A DNA stretch of 64,000 nt from Rhodobacterales bacterium (GTDB lineage Bacteria; Pseudomonadota; Alphaproteobacteria; Rhodobacterales; Rhodobacteraceae). A program made the translations under genes and the position numbers. The notes beneath the pieces are model-generated. The model had not been told where the DNA came from, did no database searches, and saw only the letters and a list, made by a program, of their open reading frames with translations. The stretch is from the NCBI GenBank assembly GCA_002748285.1, contig PDSA01000028.1:62001-126000 (forward strand), read 5' to 3'. This document shows, piece after piece, positions 51,404 to 60,773 of this stretch. Position 1 is the first letter of the stretch, and every line of letters starts with the position of its first letter.

Positions 51404-51554
51404 AGCGGCCCCTTAATCGGTGGAAAGGATCGGCTTCAGAGGTAGTGGCTTTGGCGGGAAAATCAAGCAATAAGCGGGATGGGTGAAGTTTCTGCTTGCA
51501 AGGGGCGGCCAAGCGGCCTAGATACGGGCTCGTTTCACCACACAGCCTAATTGC

Positions 51555-51644
51555 GGAGAGGTGCCGGAGTGGTCGAACGGGGCGGTCTCGAAAACCGTTG
51601 TGGGTGCAAGCCCACCCAGGGTTCGAATCCCTGTCTCTCCGCCA
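51555..51644 (+). tRNA. tRNA-Ser (anticodon CGA)
   Basis: The 90-base class II tRNA has acceptor GGAGAGG/TCTCTCC, anticodon loop CTCGAAA (CGA), a long variable arm (TGGGTGCAAGCCCA), T-arm AGGG-TTCGAAT-CCCT and an encoded CCA. Its 3' end was used as an integration site. Confidence 0.97.
51628..51644 (+). repeat. attL-like site: 3' end of tRNA-Ser
   Basis: TCCCTGTCTCTCCGCCA, the last 17 bases of the tRNA, recurs exactly at 52107-52123. Confidence 0.85.
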
Positions 51645-51711
51645 TTACTATCTAAATCAATGACTTAAGAGTTGGACAGACAAGTGCGACACAAAGTGGA
51701 GCACAAGGCCC

Positions 51712-52086
51712 ATGAAACTGTCTGCCTATCTGTCACCATCACGTCACAGAGTTTACTACTTCCGCTGGCCCTTGCCACGGACAGTGGATCAGAAGCGCCG
51801 CACAATCAGAATATCCCTTCGCACCAAATGCCCGGATCGGGCTGGCGATTTAGCCCGTCATCTTGCATCCTGCGGGCGATTGATTCGGGAGAACAAGGCA
51901 TTGGCACGGCTCAGACAAGACGAAACACGAGAAATTGTGCGGAGCTACTTTGCGGCTGCTCTGGATCGCTATGTGGAGCGGATGAACGATACCTTTGACT
52001 TGTCCCCAACGTTCGGGCTATACACTGGGGCACATAGTGAGACACACAAGCAACCTTCGCTCTTGTATGTCCAGTTAAATCAATAA
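51712..52086 (+). pseudogene. Truncated tyrosine integrase, N-terminal fragment
   Basis: The start MKLSAYLSPSRHRVYYFRWPLP and the following RRTIRISLRTKCPDRAGDLARHLASCGRLI match the N-terminal arm-binding part of phage-type integrases that sit next to tRNA genes in this family. No catalytic R...HxxR...Y region follows. The last 25 residues look unrelated and the frame ends before the attR-like repeat. Confidence 0.75.
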
Positions 52087-52106
52087 TTTAGAAGCATGGT
52101 GGATTG

Positions 52107-52123
52107 TCCCTGTCTCTCCGCCA
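52107..52123 (+). repeat. attR-like direct repeat of the tRNA-Ser end
   Basis: A second perfect copy of the 17-base tRNA end bounds a 480-base remnant that contains the integrase fragment. Confidence 0.85.
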
Positions 52124-52533
52124 GATTTTCTTGAGGCCTGGCCCCACACTTTTCCTTAAAATCAACAGCTTAACGGGCATATGACCTTGGTGCATCCGTC
52201 GTTTTGCCTTGATTTGCTACACATTTTGCAGCACAATCCGCTACACAGGCAATCGGGAGGGCGGGTCATGACAATCATGAAACGTGGCAGCACATATCGC
52301 CTGCGCAAGCGGGTGCCGGTTCGGTTGAAGACCGTAAAAACATCTGGGTGAGCCTCCACACCGATTCCGATACCATAGCCCGGCAGAAAGCGCCCATTGC
52401 CTGACAAAATCCGGTTGAGGCGTGAGAAGCCCGGCTGGCGGGGGACGCGGCAGATGCGGAGCGGCGTTTTGAGGCGGTGCGGGAACTGGCGGCGGGGTAA
52501 TCCCCCCATTTTTAATGGGGTCCGCTTGTAGAA

Positions 52534-53295
52534 CTACGCGGCCATTTTCAGTTTCATAGCGGGTGTAATGCCGCCGATGGCCATGTTGGGCCGGTTATTG
52601 TTGTATGTCCAGAGCCATTTCGTGGCCTGGTCCTGCGCCTCCTCTATCGTCTCAAAGATGTTTTGATCCAGCCATTCATGGCGAACCGTGCGATTGTATC
52701 GCTCGATATACGCGTTCTGCTGCGGCTTTCCCGGCTGGATGTATTCGATGCGAATGCCGCGTGTCTCGGCCCATGCTTTGAGCAAGCCGCTGACGTATTC
52801 CGGGCCGTTATCAACACGAATGATCTGCGGCGCGCCCCGCCATTCTATGATTTGGTTCAAGCTGCGCACGACACGCATCGCTGGCAACGAGAAGTCCACC
52901 TCGATGCCCAGACCCTCTCGATTGAAGTCGTCCAGTACGTTCAACGCCCTAAAGCTCCGGCCATCTGCAAGCTGATCCTGCATGAAGTCCATCGACCATG
53001 TGTGGTTGGGGGCGACCGGCACTGCCAGTTCATCTGGTTTGGGCCGCTTCAGCCGCTTGCGCGGCCTGATACGCAGGTTCAGCTCCAATTCGCAGTAGAT
53101 CCGATACACGCGCTTGTGGTTCCTCCCAAAGCCCCAAGTCTTGCGGTTCGCCGTCAAACGCACCAGCCAATCCGCGATCTCGGCGTGCTCATCATCGAAC
53201 TTGCGCTCATAGCGATAGCAGGTCTCGCTGATTTGGAACCTGCGGCACGCCAGTGCAACGCTGATCTGCTTGCTCTTCACCGCATTCACGGCCAT
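52534..53295 (-). CDS. IS3-family transposase OrfB (DDE integrase core)
   Basis: The 253-residue ORF has the HTH_21-like N-terminus [15 protein letters not shown] and the rve DDE core: [11 protein letters not shown] (first D), [11 protein letters not shown] (second D) and [19 protein letters not shown] (E). It ends [13 protein letters not shown]. It appears complete and is normally made as OrfAB through a -1 frameshift. Confidence 0.93.
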   Translation of the reverse strand: MAVNAVKSKQISVALACRRFQISETCYRYERKFDDEHAEIADWLVRLTANRKTWGFGRNHKRVYRIYCELELNLRIRPRKRLKRPKPDELAVPVAPNHTWSMDFMQDQLADGRSFRALNVLDDFNREGLGIEVDFSLPAMRVVRSLNQIIEWRGAPQIIRVDNGPEYVSGLLKAWAETRGIRIEYIQPGKPQQNAYIERYNRTVRHEWLDQNIFETIEEAQDQATKWLWTYNNNRPNMAIGGITPAMKLKMAA

Positions 53296-53315
53296 CTCTC
53301 GCCTTTGAGATGGCC

Positions 53316-53585
53316 TTACCGCTTTTTTCCAAGAGCCTCCTTCAGCAAATCGTTCTGCATGCTCATCTCAGCATACATCCGCTTCAGCCGTTTGTTCTCA
53401 GCCTCCATCGCCTTCATCTGCGACACCCTCGAGGCGTCCATGCCGCCGTACTTCGCACGCCATTTGTAAAAGCTAGCGCTGCTCATCCCATGCTCACGGC
53501 AAAGCGCGGAAACCGGCACGCCGCTCTCCGCCTGCTTCAAAATCCCCATGATCTGCGCGTCGCTGAATCGTCCGTTCTTCATCAA
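53316..53585 (-). CDS. IS3-family transposase OrfA
   Basis: The 89-residue protein has a helix-turn-helix ([29 protein letters not shown]) and a leucine-zipper-like end. A slippery AAAAAAG (53328-53322) lies just before its TAA. A -1 shift there continues in frame through AVRPSQRRE into OrfB. Confidence 0.93.
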   Translation of the reverse strand: MMKNGRFSDAQIMGILKQAESGVPVSALCREHGMSSASFYKWRAKYGGMDASRVSQMKAMEAENKRLKRMYAEMSMQNDLLKEALGKKR

Positions 53586-53822
53586 AAAATCTCCTCAGAT
53601 ATCTTGCCGAGAAAATTCTACTTTTGAACACCACTATTTTGCGGGGGGATTACCGCGGTGCGGGGCTTCGATACCTGCCAGCAGCGAGCGTAGCGGACCT
53701 GCCGCGCGAAGGCCTTCTTGCGCGCATCAAAGCAACGACGCAGCGAAAGGACGAGCCCGATCCGCGTGAAGCGGCGGCCGTGCTGAGGGACACCCCCAAG
53801 CCGCCGATTGCGCTTTGACATG

Positions 53823-53855
53823 AAAAAAACCGACCGGAAAACACGCTCCGGTCGG
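53823..53855 (-). terminator. Terminator of the acx operon
   Basis: The stem CCGACCGG/CCGGTCGG is followed on the minus strand by a run of T (TTTTTTT). It lies about 20 bases beyond the acxC stop. Confidence 0.85.
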
Positions 53856-53873
53856 ACTGTGGCAGCCAAAGGA

Positions 53874-54322
53874 TCAGGCAGCGCGTTCAGGGACTTCAAG
53901 CCCCAGCCATTCGGTATAGAAGGCGTCGATATCGGGCTCAAAGTCATGGATGACCGGATACCACGGCGTCGGAGCCTCCACGTCCAGCAGGTCGCCGGAC
54001 TTGGGGCAGTAATACTCGCGGATCACCTGCCAGTCGGTCGAGGGGGCCATCAGGCGGGGGTAGAGCTCTTCCTCCAGTCGCAGAACTCGTGACCGGCCAG
54101 AGACTTGACCACCCACTTCTTGTCCGACGCCCGCTGCACGATGAACAGCTTCGGCCCCAGCGGCAGGATGATGCGGTCCTCCCATGGCACCTGCTCTTGC
54201 AGCACCTCCAGATATTTCACAAAGCGGTCGCCGTCCTTGGGGGTGGAAAGCATGGTGTGCAGGGTGTCGCGGTCGATGGTGCCATCGACCAGATCCTTGA
54301 TTTTTTCTTTGGTATAAGCCAT
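53874..54322 (-). pseudogene. acxC: Acetone carboxylase gamma subunit, internal deletion with frameshift
   Basis: MAYTKEKIKDLVDGTIDRD through KLFIVQRASDKKWVVKSLAGHEFCDW matches the N-terminal half of the gamma subunit. About 18 residues (the segment normally beginning ENWKLHA) are then missing and the frame shifts. It stops as KSSTPA, while the other frame continues ELYPRLMAPSTDWQVIREYYCP to the normal C-terminus PERAA. In addition two zinc-finger-type Cys (CxCGHEF, CPxCG) are replaced (SLAGHEF, CPKSG). The gene follows acxB by 62 bases with a good ribosome-binding site. Confidence 0.8.
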
Positions 54323-54384
54323 TTTATCACTCCTGTGTCTTTGGTGGGGTGCCACCGGGAAGAGCAGCGGCACCCCGAAAGGGA

Positions 54385-56431
54385 TTACTCCTCGACGAAC
54401 TGGACGGTCTTCACGTCCGGCAGTTCGGAAAGGTCCATCGAGTATTCGCGGCCATAGGAAGGGATGGGCAGGTCCTCTTCCTTCAGCTCCCACTCGTTGG
54501 GCAGATCCCAGAACTCGCGGAAGCCCTGCGCCCATGTCGGCCCCAGCTTGAAGCTGGAGGCATACATCTGCTGCACATGCACCCCGGCGTCCTTCTTGAG
54601 GATGCGCTCGCGCTCTTTCTCCATCCACTTGCGGGTGGGCACGGCTCTGGCCAGACGGTCCTTGCGGATCGCGGCGCGGCGCTTTTCGGTGGCGGCCTCA
54701 TCGGCAACCATCAGCCCGTCTGCCCCCTTCTTGAGCACCACGCCGTAAACCCGCTCGGCAAAGCGTTCCAGCAGGTAGCCGCCGTTCACGTCTTCGGCCA
54801 CGGCCGCGGGGTCGCGGTCCAGCGGATCGCCGAAGCCGGGACCGCCGCGCATGTAGTTGAGGTAGAGGTCGTGATCCTTGAACATGTCCTCGGTGGTGAT
54901 CGCCTGCTTGTCGCGCTTGATGCCCTCGGGGTTGATGAGGCCGTCAAACGTGGGGTTCTCGGGGTCGGTGTCCCCGCCGCAGGGGATCGGCTTGCCCGTG
55001 GCGATGGCTTCCTTCAGCCCGGTGTCATGGGCCTCGAACCGATACCCCGAGGCCGCCGGGTAGCCGCCCATCAGCCCCCAGTCGGAACTGATATGCCCGT
55101 TGCCCATGAAGAACATCGTCCAGTCCTTGGCGTTCCAGACCATGCGCAGGCTCTCGAAGCCGCAGCCGCCGCGGTATTTGCCCGCGAACGAGTTCACAGC
55201 GTGGATTTCGTCATACTGGTTGAACCCGCCGCCTTGCAGCCAGTTGGAGGTGTTGGCGTTGCCGGCGTTCACTTCCTCCAGATAGCCGCGTCCATAATAG
55301 GACCGCGACAGGCCGCGCCACAGCGCCGTCCAGGACGACACCAGGAAGTGCCAGCTATAGGCATAGGCCACGCGCCGGTCGTCGGGGTTCATCCAGGTGC
55401 CCTTGGGCAGCCGGAATTCGGTCCCGTAGGCGGCGCCATCGTTGATCATTTCGGAGGGGATCAGCGTCTGGGTCATCATCACCCAGATCCCCGACGTGAA
55501 CGACACCGCATGGGCGTTATAGGTGTGCCAGCCCCATCGGGTTGACCCTTCGAAGTCCAGCCGCCAAGTGCCGTCCGGGCGGATCGTCATCTCCGACGGG
55601 GTGTGCATGATGGTGTCCACCTTGGCGAAGGTCGAGGGCACATGCACGTCCTCATGGGCATAGGGCACGTCCACGAAGCCGACCTGACGGTAGGTGCCGG
55701 GAATGGTCATCGCCTTGATGCGGTTTTGCAGGCCAACCCGGCCATGCTCGACCGCCTCGTAGGCGAACTTCCAGTAGGCGTCGATGCCTTCCTCGGCGAT
55801 GACTTCCTCCACAAGATTGCGGATCATGTGGCAGCCGGCCACGCGGGTGCGTTCGTCCAGCATCCAGTAGCGGGTCGTGCGCACCGAACGCTGGGACTCG
55901 TGCAGCCAGTCGCGGAAGAGCTCATCGTTGGCGCCCACCTTGCGGCAGGTGACCGCGTAGCCATCCCCAAAGCGCTGAACCTGACCCGTGGTCATCGAGC
56001 CCGGCCCCACGGCGCCGGTGTCGATCACGTGGGTCACGCCGCCGACCCAGCCCACCAGTTCACCCTCGTGGAAGATGGGCACGATGGTGTGGATATCGCA
56101 GGGGTGGACGTTACCGATGAGCGGGTCATTGTTGGTGAAGATATCCCGGTCGGCAATGCCGGGGTTCCCCTCCCAGTCGTTCTCGATCATGTATTTGATC
56201 GCGGCGCCCATGGTGCCCACGTGGATGATGATCCCCGTTGAGATCCACCACCCCGGCCCGCAGACGCGAGAACAGCTTGTTATAGAGGATCGGGCTTTCC
56301 TTTTGCAGCGCCCTTTCCTTCAGGCCGGCATAGTGGCCGGTCTTTTTGGTGGCACCCATGATCTCGTCGCGGTGCTGCTTGAGCGTCTGACCGCCACGCA
56401 CGATGCCTTTGATATTTTTCTGAACATTCAT
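54385..56431 (-). pseudogene. acxB: Acetone carboxylase alpha subunit, internal deletion with frameshift
   Basis: From ATG 56431 the first frame reads MNVQKNIKGIVRGGQTLKQHRDE to LFSRLRAGVVD and then goes out of frame (LNGDHHPRG). The second frame picks up at STGIIIHVGTMGAAIKYM and is complete to the end. Roughly 32 residues normally between these points are absent. The rest is a hydantoinase B/HyuB-type domain with FTNNDPLIGNVHPCDI. The intact subunit would carry the carboxylation centre of the (alpha-beta-gamma)2 enzyme that turns acetone and bicarbonate into acetoacetate. Confidence 0.82.
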
Positions 56432-56455
56432 GATCTTGTCTCCTTTCGCCGCCGG

Positions 56456-58609
56456 TTACACTTGTTTGAGGTGGAACAGACGGTGGCCATCCAGCCATGT
56501 CTCGAAACCGCCAGGCACGACAAAGGTTGTCGCATCTGATTCGATGATCGCGGGGCCGATGATACGGTTGCCGGGCGTAAGCGCCTCCATCAGGTAAAGC
56601 TGTGCATCGGCCCATTTGCCCTTGCGGTAGAACTTGCGCGTGCCGAGGTAAGCCGACTGGGGCGGCTCGGCGGGGCCTTCCTCTTCCTTCGGAATGTTGG
56701 GCTTGGGGATCGGCACGGTGCCGCGCATGATCGCCCCGGTGACCGAATAGCCAAGCTCGGGCGAGCGGGCCGAAGCGGCATAGACGCGGCCGTATTTGTC
56801 GTTGAAGGCGTCGACCAGCTTGTCCCAGTCAGCGGCAGATTTCGCCTTTTCGATCGGGCTGTCGATCTCCAGATCGTTGAGCTGGCCGCGATACTGCATC
56901 CGGTAGCCCGGCTGAAGCTCGACCTGATCACGGGTGTAGCCGTTGAGCTCGAACTCTTCGAGCACCTTTTCGGATAGCTCGTGCCAGGCGTCGTTGACAA
57001 GCCGCGCCTCAATCTCTTTGGCGTCATCGCTGGCCACTTCGGCGATGTTGATGTCGAGCGACTTGTCGTAGCGGTATTCGAAGTCCGCCGCGGCGCAGCC
57101 AAAGGCCGAGAACCCCGCAGCCCATGCAGGCACGATGACATCCTCGAAGTCCATCCCCTCGGTGTAGCCATAGGTATGGACCGGCCCTGCCCCCCCGTAG
57201 GAGAAGCACACGAAGGATGAGGGCGAGTAGCCCTTGCCCGAAATCAGCGCCTTGAGGTAGTCGCGCAGGTCGCTGTCGAGCAGTTCGATCACCCCGGCGG
57301 CGGCTTCCTCGACCGAAATGCCCAGCGGATCGGCGATCTGCTCTTTCATCGCGGCATAGGCGCGGTCGCGATCCAGTTTGACCTGCCCGCCAAGGAAGTT
57401 GTCCGGGTTGAGATAGCCCAGGATGACGTGGCAGTCGGAGATGGTCACCGTGTCGATGCCGCTCTCGGCCCAGCACACACCCACCCGGTAGCCGGCGCTG
57501 TCGGGGCCGAGCTTGATGGCCTTGGTGTAGGGGTCGAGCCGGATGAACGAGCCCGCGCCCGCACCGACCGAATCGAGCCCCACGAGGGGCAGCGACAGAA
57601 CCAGCCGCGCCATGTCGGGGTCGTTCTGGATGGTCAGCTCGCCTTGGGTGATGAGCGCCACATCAAACGAGGTGCCGCCGATGTCGGAACAGGCGATGTT
57701 CTTGTAGCCCAGCGTTTCGCCCAGATATTTGGCTCCGATCACCCCGCCGATGGGGCCGGAAACGATGGTTCGGGCGAGCTCCTTGGCTTTCCACGAGATG
57801 GTGCCGCCATGGGTCGCCATGACCCGGATGTCGAACTTGGAGCCGTTCTCCTTGAACGCGCCGGAGATCTTCTTCAGCGTCTGGCGGCTGGGCTCGGCGG
57901 CGAAGGCCTCCAGCACCGTGGTATTGGTGCGGTGGGTTTCCTTGCGCACAGGATAGTAGTCGCAGGAGGCAAAGACGGGGATGTCCTTGCCGGATTTCTC
58001 GACCTCATCCAGCACAATATCGCGCACGCGGCGCTCGTGGCCGGGGTTCTTGTAGCTGTGCAGCAGCGAGACCACGATGCCTTCAACACCTTGCGCGATC
58101 AGCTCTTTGGCGGCGGTGTGCGCGCCCTCTTCACGCAGTGGAATGACCACATCGCCGAACATGTCCACCCGCTCCATCACGCCGCGGGTCAGGTGCCGGG
58201 GCACCAGCGGCTCGTCGTAATAGTGGGTGTTGAGATGAATGCGGTCCTCATAGGCCATGCCCAGATAGGCCTGACAGGCGCGGCCCATGCGGTGGAAATC
58301 CTCCATCCCCGCATTGACGATCAGGCCAGTTTTCAGGCCCTTGCGCTGCACCACGCGGTTGAGCATCGCGGTGCCGGAATACACCCCGGTCTGGATCGAC
58401 GACAGGGCTTCCTCAAGGCTCAGCCCCCAGTGTTCCAGCCCTTCTCGGCTGGATTCGATCAGCCCCCGGGCTTCGTTATCGGGCGTTGATTGCGCTTTGC
58501 CGACGACGAATTCCCCATCCGCATCGACAAAGAACGTGTCCGTCATTGTCCCCCCTGCGTCGATGCCAAGCACCTGCACAGAGCGTTGGTTTTTCTTGTC
58601 AAGTGGCAC
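56456..58609 (-). CDS. acxA: Acetone carboxylase beta subunit (HyuA/hydantoinase A type)
   Basis: GTG 58609, preceded by GGAGG, gives a 717-residue protein, the length of known acetone carboxylase beta subunits. It has VLGIDAGGTMTDTFF, the acetate/sugar-kinase-like phosphate motif, VYSGTAMLNRVVQRKGLKTGLIV, CSDIGGTSFDVALI and CFSYGGAGPVHTYGYTEGM. It handles ATP-dependent activation of the substrates. The ORF-track start at 58789 reads back through the promoter. This gene is intact, unlike its two partners. Confidence 0.93.
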   Translation of the reverse strand: MPLDKKNQRSVQVLGIDAGGTMTDTFFVDADGEFVVGKAQSTPDNEARGLIESSREGLEHWGLSLEEALSSIQTGVYSGTAMLNRVVQRKGLKTGLIVNAGMEDFHRMGRACQAYLGMAYEDRIHLNTHYYDEPLVPRHLTRGVMERVDMFGDVVIPLREEGAHTAAKELIAQGVEGIVVSLLHSYKNPGHERRVRDIVLDEVEKSGKDIPVFASCDYYPVRKETHRTNTTVLEAFAAEPSRQTLKKISGAFKENGSKFDIRVMATHGGTISWKAKELARTIVSGPIGGVIGAKYLGETLGYKNIACSDIGGTSFDVALITQGELTIQNDPDMARLVLSLPLVGLDSVGAGAGSFIRLDPYTKAIKLGPDSAGYRVGVCWAESGIDTVTISDCHVILGYLNPDNFLGGQVKLDRDRAYAAMKEQIADPLGISVEEAAAGVIELLDSDLRDYLKALISGKGYSPSSFVCFSYGGAGPVHTYGYTEGMDFEDVIVPAWAAGFSAFGCAAADFEYRYDKSLDINIAEVASDDAKEIEARLVNDAWHELSEKVLEEFELNGYTRDQVELQPGYRMQYRGQLNDLEIDSPIEKAKSAADWDKLVDAFNDKYGRVYAASARSPELGYSVTGAIMRGTVPIPKPNIPKEEEGPAEPPQSAYLGTRKFYRKGKWADAQLYLMEALTPGNRIIGPAIIESDATTFVVPGGFETWLDGHRLFHLKQV

Positions 58610-58810
58610 GAAAAACTCCTCCCTTGGTTTTGGCCGTCCCGGATTTGGAACTGGCTGACCACCAGTCTGCCCTATAGCCGTGGGGTGGATTTGTCCGATG
58701 ATCGTGCGGGCTGACGGACATTCTGCGGACACAAGAAATCCGGCGGCCGAACAAACGGAAAAGAACACGCCCGGGGCGCGGAAGGGCATAGACCCGCACC
58801 GCTGTGCGGA
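58610..58810 (-). promoter_or_regulatory. acxA upstream region with TGTCCG motifs
   Basis: The 200 bases between acxR and acxA contain TTGTGTCCG (58734-58726 on the minus strand), a second TGTCCG close by, and an inverted CGGACA/TGTCCG pair about 17 bases apart. No sigma-54 -24/-12 element is visible. The same TTGTGTCCG occurs at 60705-60713 upstream of the synthetase. Confidence 0.5.
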
Positions 58811-60598
58811 TCAGCTTCGCGCGCGGGAGACGCCGTAGCTGTCCATTTTCAGATAAAGGGTCGAACGGGCGATGCCCAGACGGCGCGCGGTGCGGGTCAG
58901 GTTGCCACCCTCGGCTTCGACAGCGGCCAAAATCTGTGCCCGTTCCACGTCGCGCAGGGTTTCCACACCCCGGCTGTGGCCGCTCTCCAGATATTCCGGC
59001 GGCAAGGTTGCCTCGTCGATCAGGCCGTTGGGCGATAGGGCATCAAGTGCCGCGACAAGATTGCGCATCTCGCGCAGGTTGCCCGGCCAAGCATGTTGCT
59101 TCAGGCGTGCGACCGCCGAGGACGTGAACCGCAACTGCCGCCCGCCATCCTCTGCTGCGTGGCGGCGGATCATCTCGCGCAACAGGGGCTCGATTTCGTC
59201 GCGGCGCGCGCGCAGAGGCGGAATTTCGAGCCGCGCCCCAGCGATCCGGTAGTAAAGATCGCACCGGAAACGGCCCTCGGCCATTTCGTGATAAAGGTGC
59301 CGGGTGGACAGCGCGATAACCCGTGCGCCCATATCCGTGGTGTGTTCGACAAGGCCAAGCAAGAGCTTTTGCAAGTCCTCGGACATGGCACCGGGGGAAT
59401 TGAGGCACAGCACTCCGTGGCGTTCGAACCGGCCAGAGGCAATATAGTCGCGCAGTTTTTCTTCGGTCAGTTCCGCACAGTCGATCAGGTCGAACGGGGT
59501 GTCGGCATCGGGTCCGGCACGATGAATGGCCCGTGCAAGAAAGGTCTTGCCGGTGCCGGTCTCACCCTCGATAAGAACCGAAATGGACACGGGGGCAAGG
59601 CGCTGAGCCTGACCGCACACTCTGAAAATGGCGTCACCCGTCCGGCCGATTCGGGCAAGCTCGGCACCGGGATCGGCCTTCAAAGGCGGCGGGCGCCGCA
59701 AAGAGATCATCACTCCGATGGCTCCGTCCGCGTTGCCGACGACCTCAAGATCGGTGCCGGGCATGCAGTTCGACAGCGCCTCGGCAATGGTGTCGGGAGC
59801 CTGATCGATCAACTCGGGAATGCGCGTGCGCAAAGTCCGCAAGCCGGCATCGTCTTCGCAAAAGCGGGTGAAATCACTGGTGGCAAAAACATCGACCCCC
59901 GCCCGGTCCATCACCAGCGTCGGATCATTGCCCCGCCGAAGCTGCGCAATGTGGAACCGCTCCAGAAGGCGCTCGCGCTCGCGCGCATGCATCCGGCGCA
60001 GTTCGGCTTCGATTTGCAGGGCCAGAGCGGCTGACAGAGCGGCGGCATTGCGGTGCTCGTTGCCCCTGCTCCACGAGATGTCCACCACCCCCAGAACCAG
60101 ATCAGAGCTCGGGTCGCGCACGGGGGTGGCGGCACAGTTCCAGCGTTGAATTTCCTCGCAAAAATGCTCCGCCTCGCGGATCACGACCGAACGGCGCAGG
60201 TGCAGCGCGGTGCCGATGGCGTTGGTGCCAATGGCCGATTCAGCCCAGTTGCCGCCGATATGCAGGTGGTTTTCCTGTCCCCGCTCCAGCGTCTCCCGGT
60301 CACCCACCGCATCGACCACAACACCGGCGCGATCGCACAGCATCAGGATACTGCCCGTGTCACTCAGAAGCCGCCCGGCATGGTCCAGCGCCCGCCGTGC
60401 CCCCAGACGCAGCCGGCGCGACAGAGCCTGCTGGGTAAGAAGCTGTTCATCGGCCAGAACCGGGGCCCGCTTGCGCCGTAAGACAGGATACCGGGAGGAA
60501 CGCTGCCAGCTGTGCAGCACATCGTCCCGGATCTGCGGCGGAATGCGTCCGACCGCCAGAAAATTTTCCCAATCTGTCTTATCCAGACGATACGGCAT
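58811..60598 (-). CDS. acxR: AcoR/AcxR-type Fis-family regulator with atypical AAA+ domain
   Basis: The protein is about 595 residues: an N-terminal GAF-like region (LMLCDRAGVVVDAVGD, GGNWAESAIGTNAIGTAL), an AAA+ domain with Walker A GETGTGKTFLARAIH and FRCDLYYRIAGARLEIPPLRAR, and a C-terminal Fis helix-turn-helix (LTRTARRLGIARSTLYLKMDSYGV). The GAFTGA loop is missing and Walker B reads GVLCLNSPGAM without Asp-Glu. It is probably the acetone-responsive activator of acxABC. GTG 60610 is an alternative start. Confidence 0.87.
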   Translation of the reverse strand: MPYRLDKTDWENFLAVGRIPPQIRDDVLHSWQRSSRYPVLRRKRAPVLADEQLLTQQALSRRLRLGARRALDHAGRLLSDTGSILMLCDRAGVVVDAVGDRETLERGQENHLHIGGNWAESAIGTNAIGTALHLRRSVVIREAEHFCEEIQRWNCAATPVRDPSSDLVLGVVDISWSRGNEHRNAAALSAALALQIEAELRRMHARERERLLERFHIAQLRRGNDPTLVMDRAGVDVFATSDFTRFCEDDAGLRTLRTRIPELIDQAPDTIAEALSNCMPGTDLEVVGNADGAIGVMISLRRPPPLKADPGAELARIGRTGDAIFRVCGQAQRLAPVSISVLIEGETGTGKTFLARAIHRAGPDADTPFDLIDCAELTEEKLRDYIASGRFERHGVLCLNSPGAMSEDLQKLLLGLVEHTTDMGARVIALSTRHLYHEMAEGRFRCDLYYRIAGARLEIPPLRARRDEIEPLLREMIRRHAAEDGGRQLRFTSSAVARLKQHAWPGNLREMRNLVAALDALSPNGLIDEATLPPEYLESGHSRGVETLRDVERAQILAAVEAEGGNLTRTARRLGIARSTLYLKMDSYGVSRARS

Positions 60599-60773
60599 CT
60601 TCTCTCTCACATCTCCCCGTCGAAAGGCCGCCCGGCTAAAATATCAATGGCAAACGCAAGGCAGCGCCTTAAGTTTAACAAGAGTAGCAAAAAGTTTGAA
60701 CAAATTGTGTCCGATTTTTAGACAGTGGAAATTATTTGCCGATAATGCGACCCTTGCTTTCCTCCCGGATTTT

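Larger units (their letters stand above)
52496..53654 (-). mobile_element. IS3-family insertion sequence (about 1.16 kb)
   Basis: The imperfect terminal inverted repeats both begin GGTAATCCCCCC. The element carries orfA and orfB on the minus strand and is flanked by GCGG on both sides (52492-52495 and 53655-53658), a 4-bp target duplication. OrfB resembles the IS51/IS407 groups. Confidence 0.88.
52268..53818 (+). pseudogene. Second integrase remnant, split by an IS3-family element
   Basis: Upstream of the IS, MTIMKRGSTYRLRKRVPVRLKTV is followed by a frame change, then WVSLHTDSDTIARQKAPIA, two stops, and EARLAGDAADAERRFEAVRELAA. Beyond the IS the gene resumes (VRGF)...RYLPAASVADLPREGLLARIK and ends at TPKPPIAL. 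These join into one N-terminal integrase region once the IS and one target copy are removed, apart from one further single-base shift. The catalytic domain is absent. The 145 bases before it hold no gene. Confidence 0.78.

Noticed and set aside
54090-54628. Upstream part of the 192-residue ORF containing acxC
   Set aside because: Residues before MAYTKEK are acxB read out of frame.
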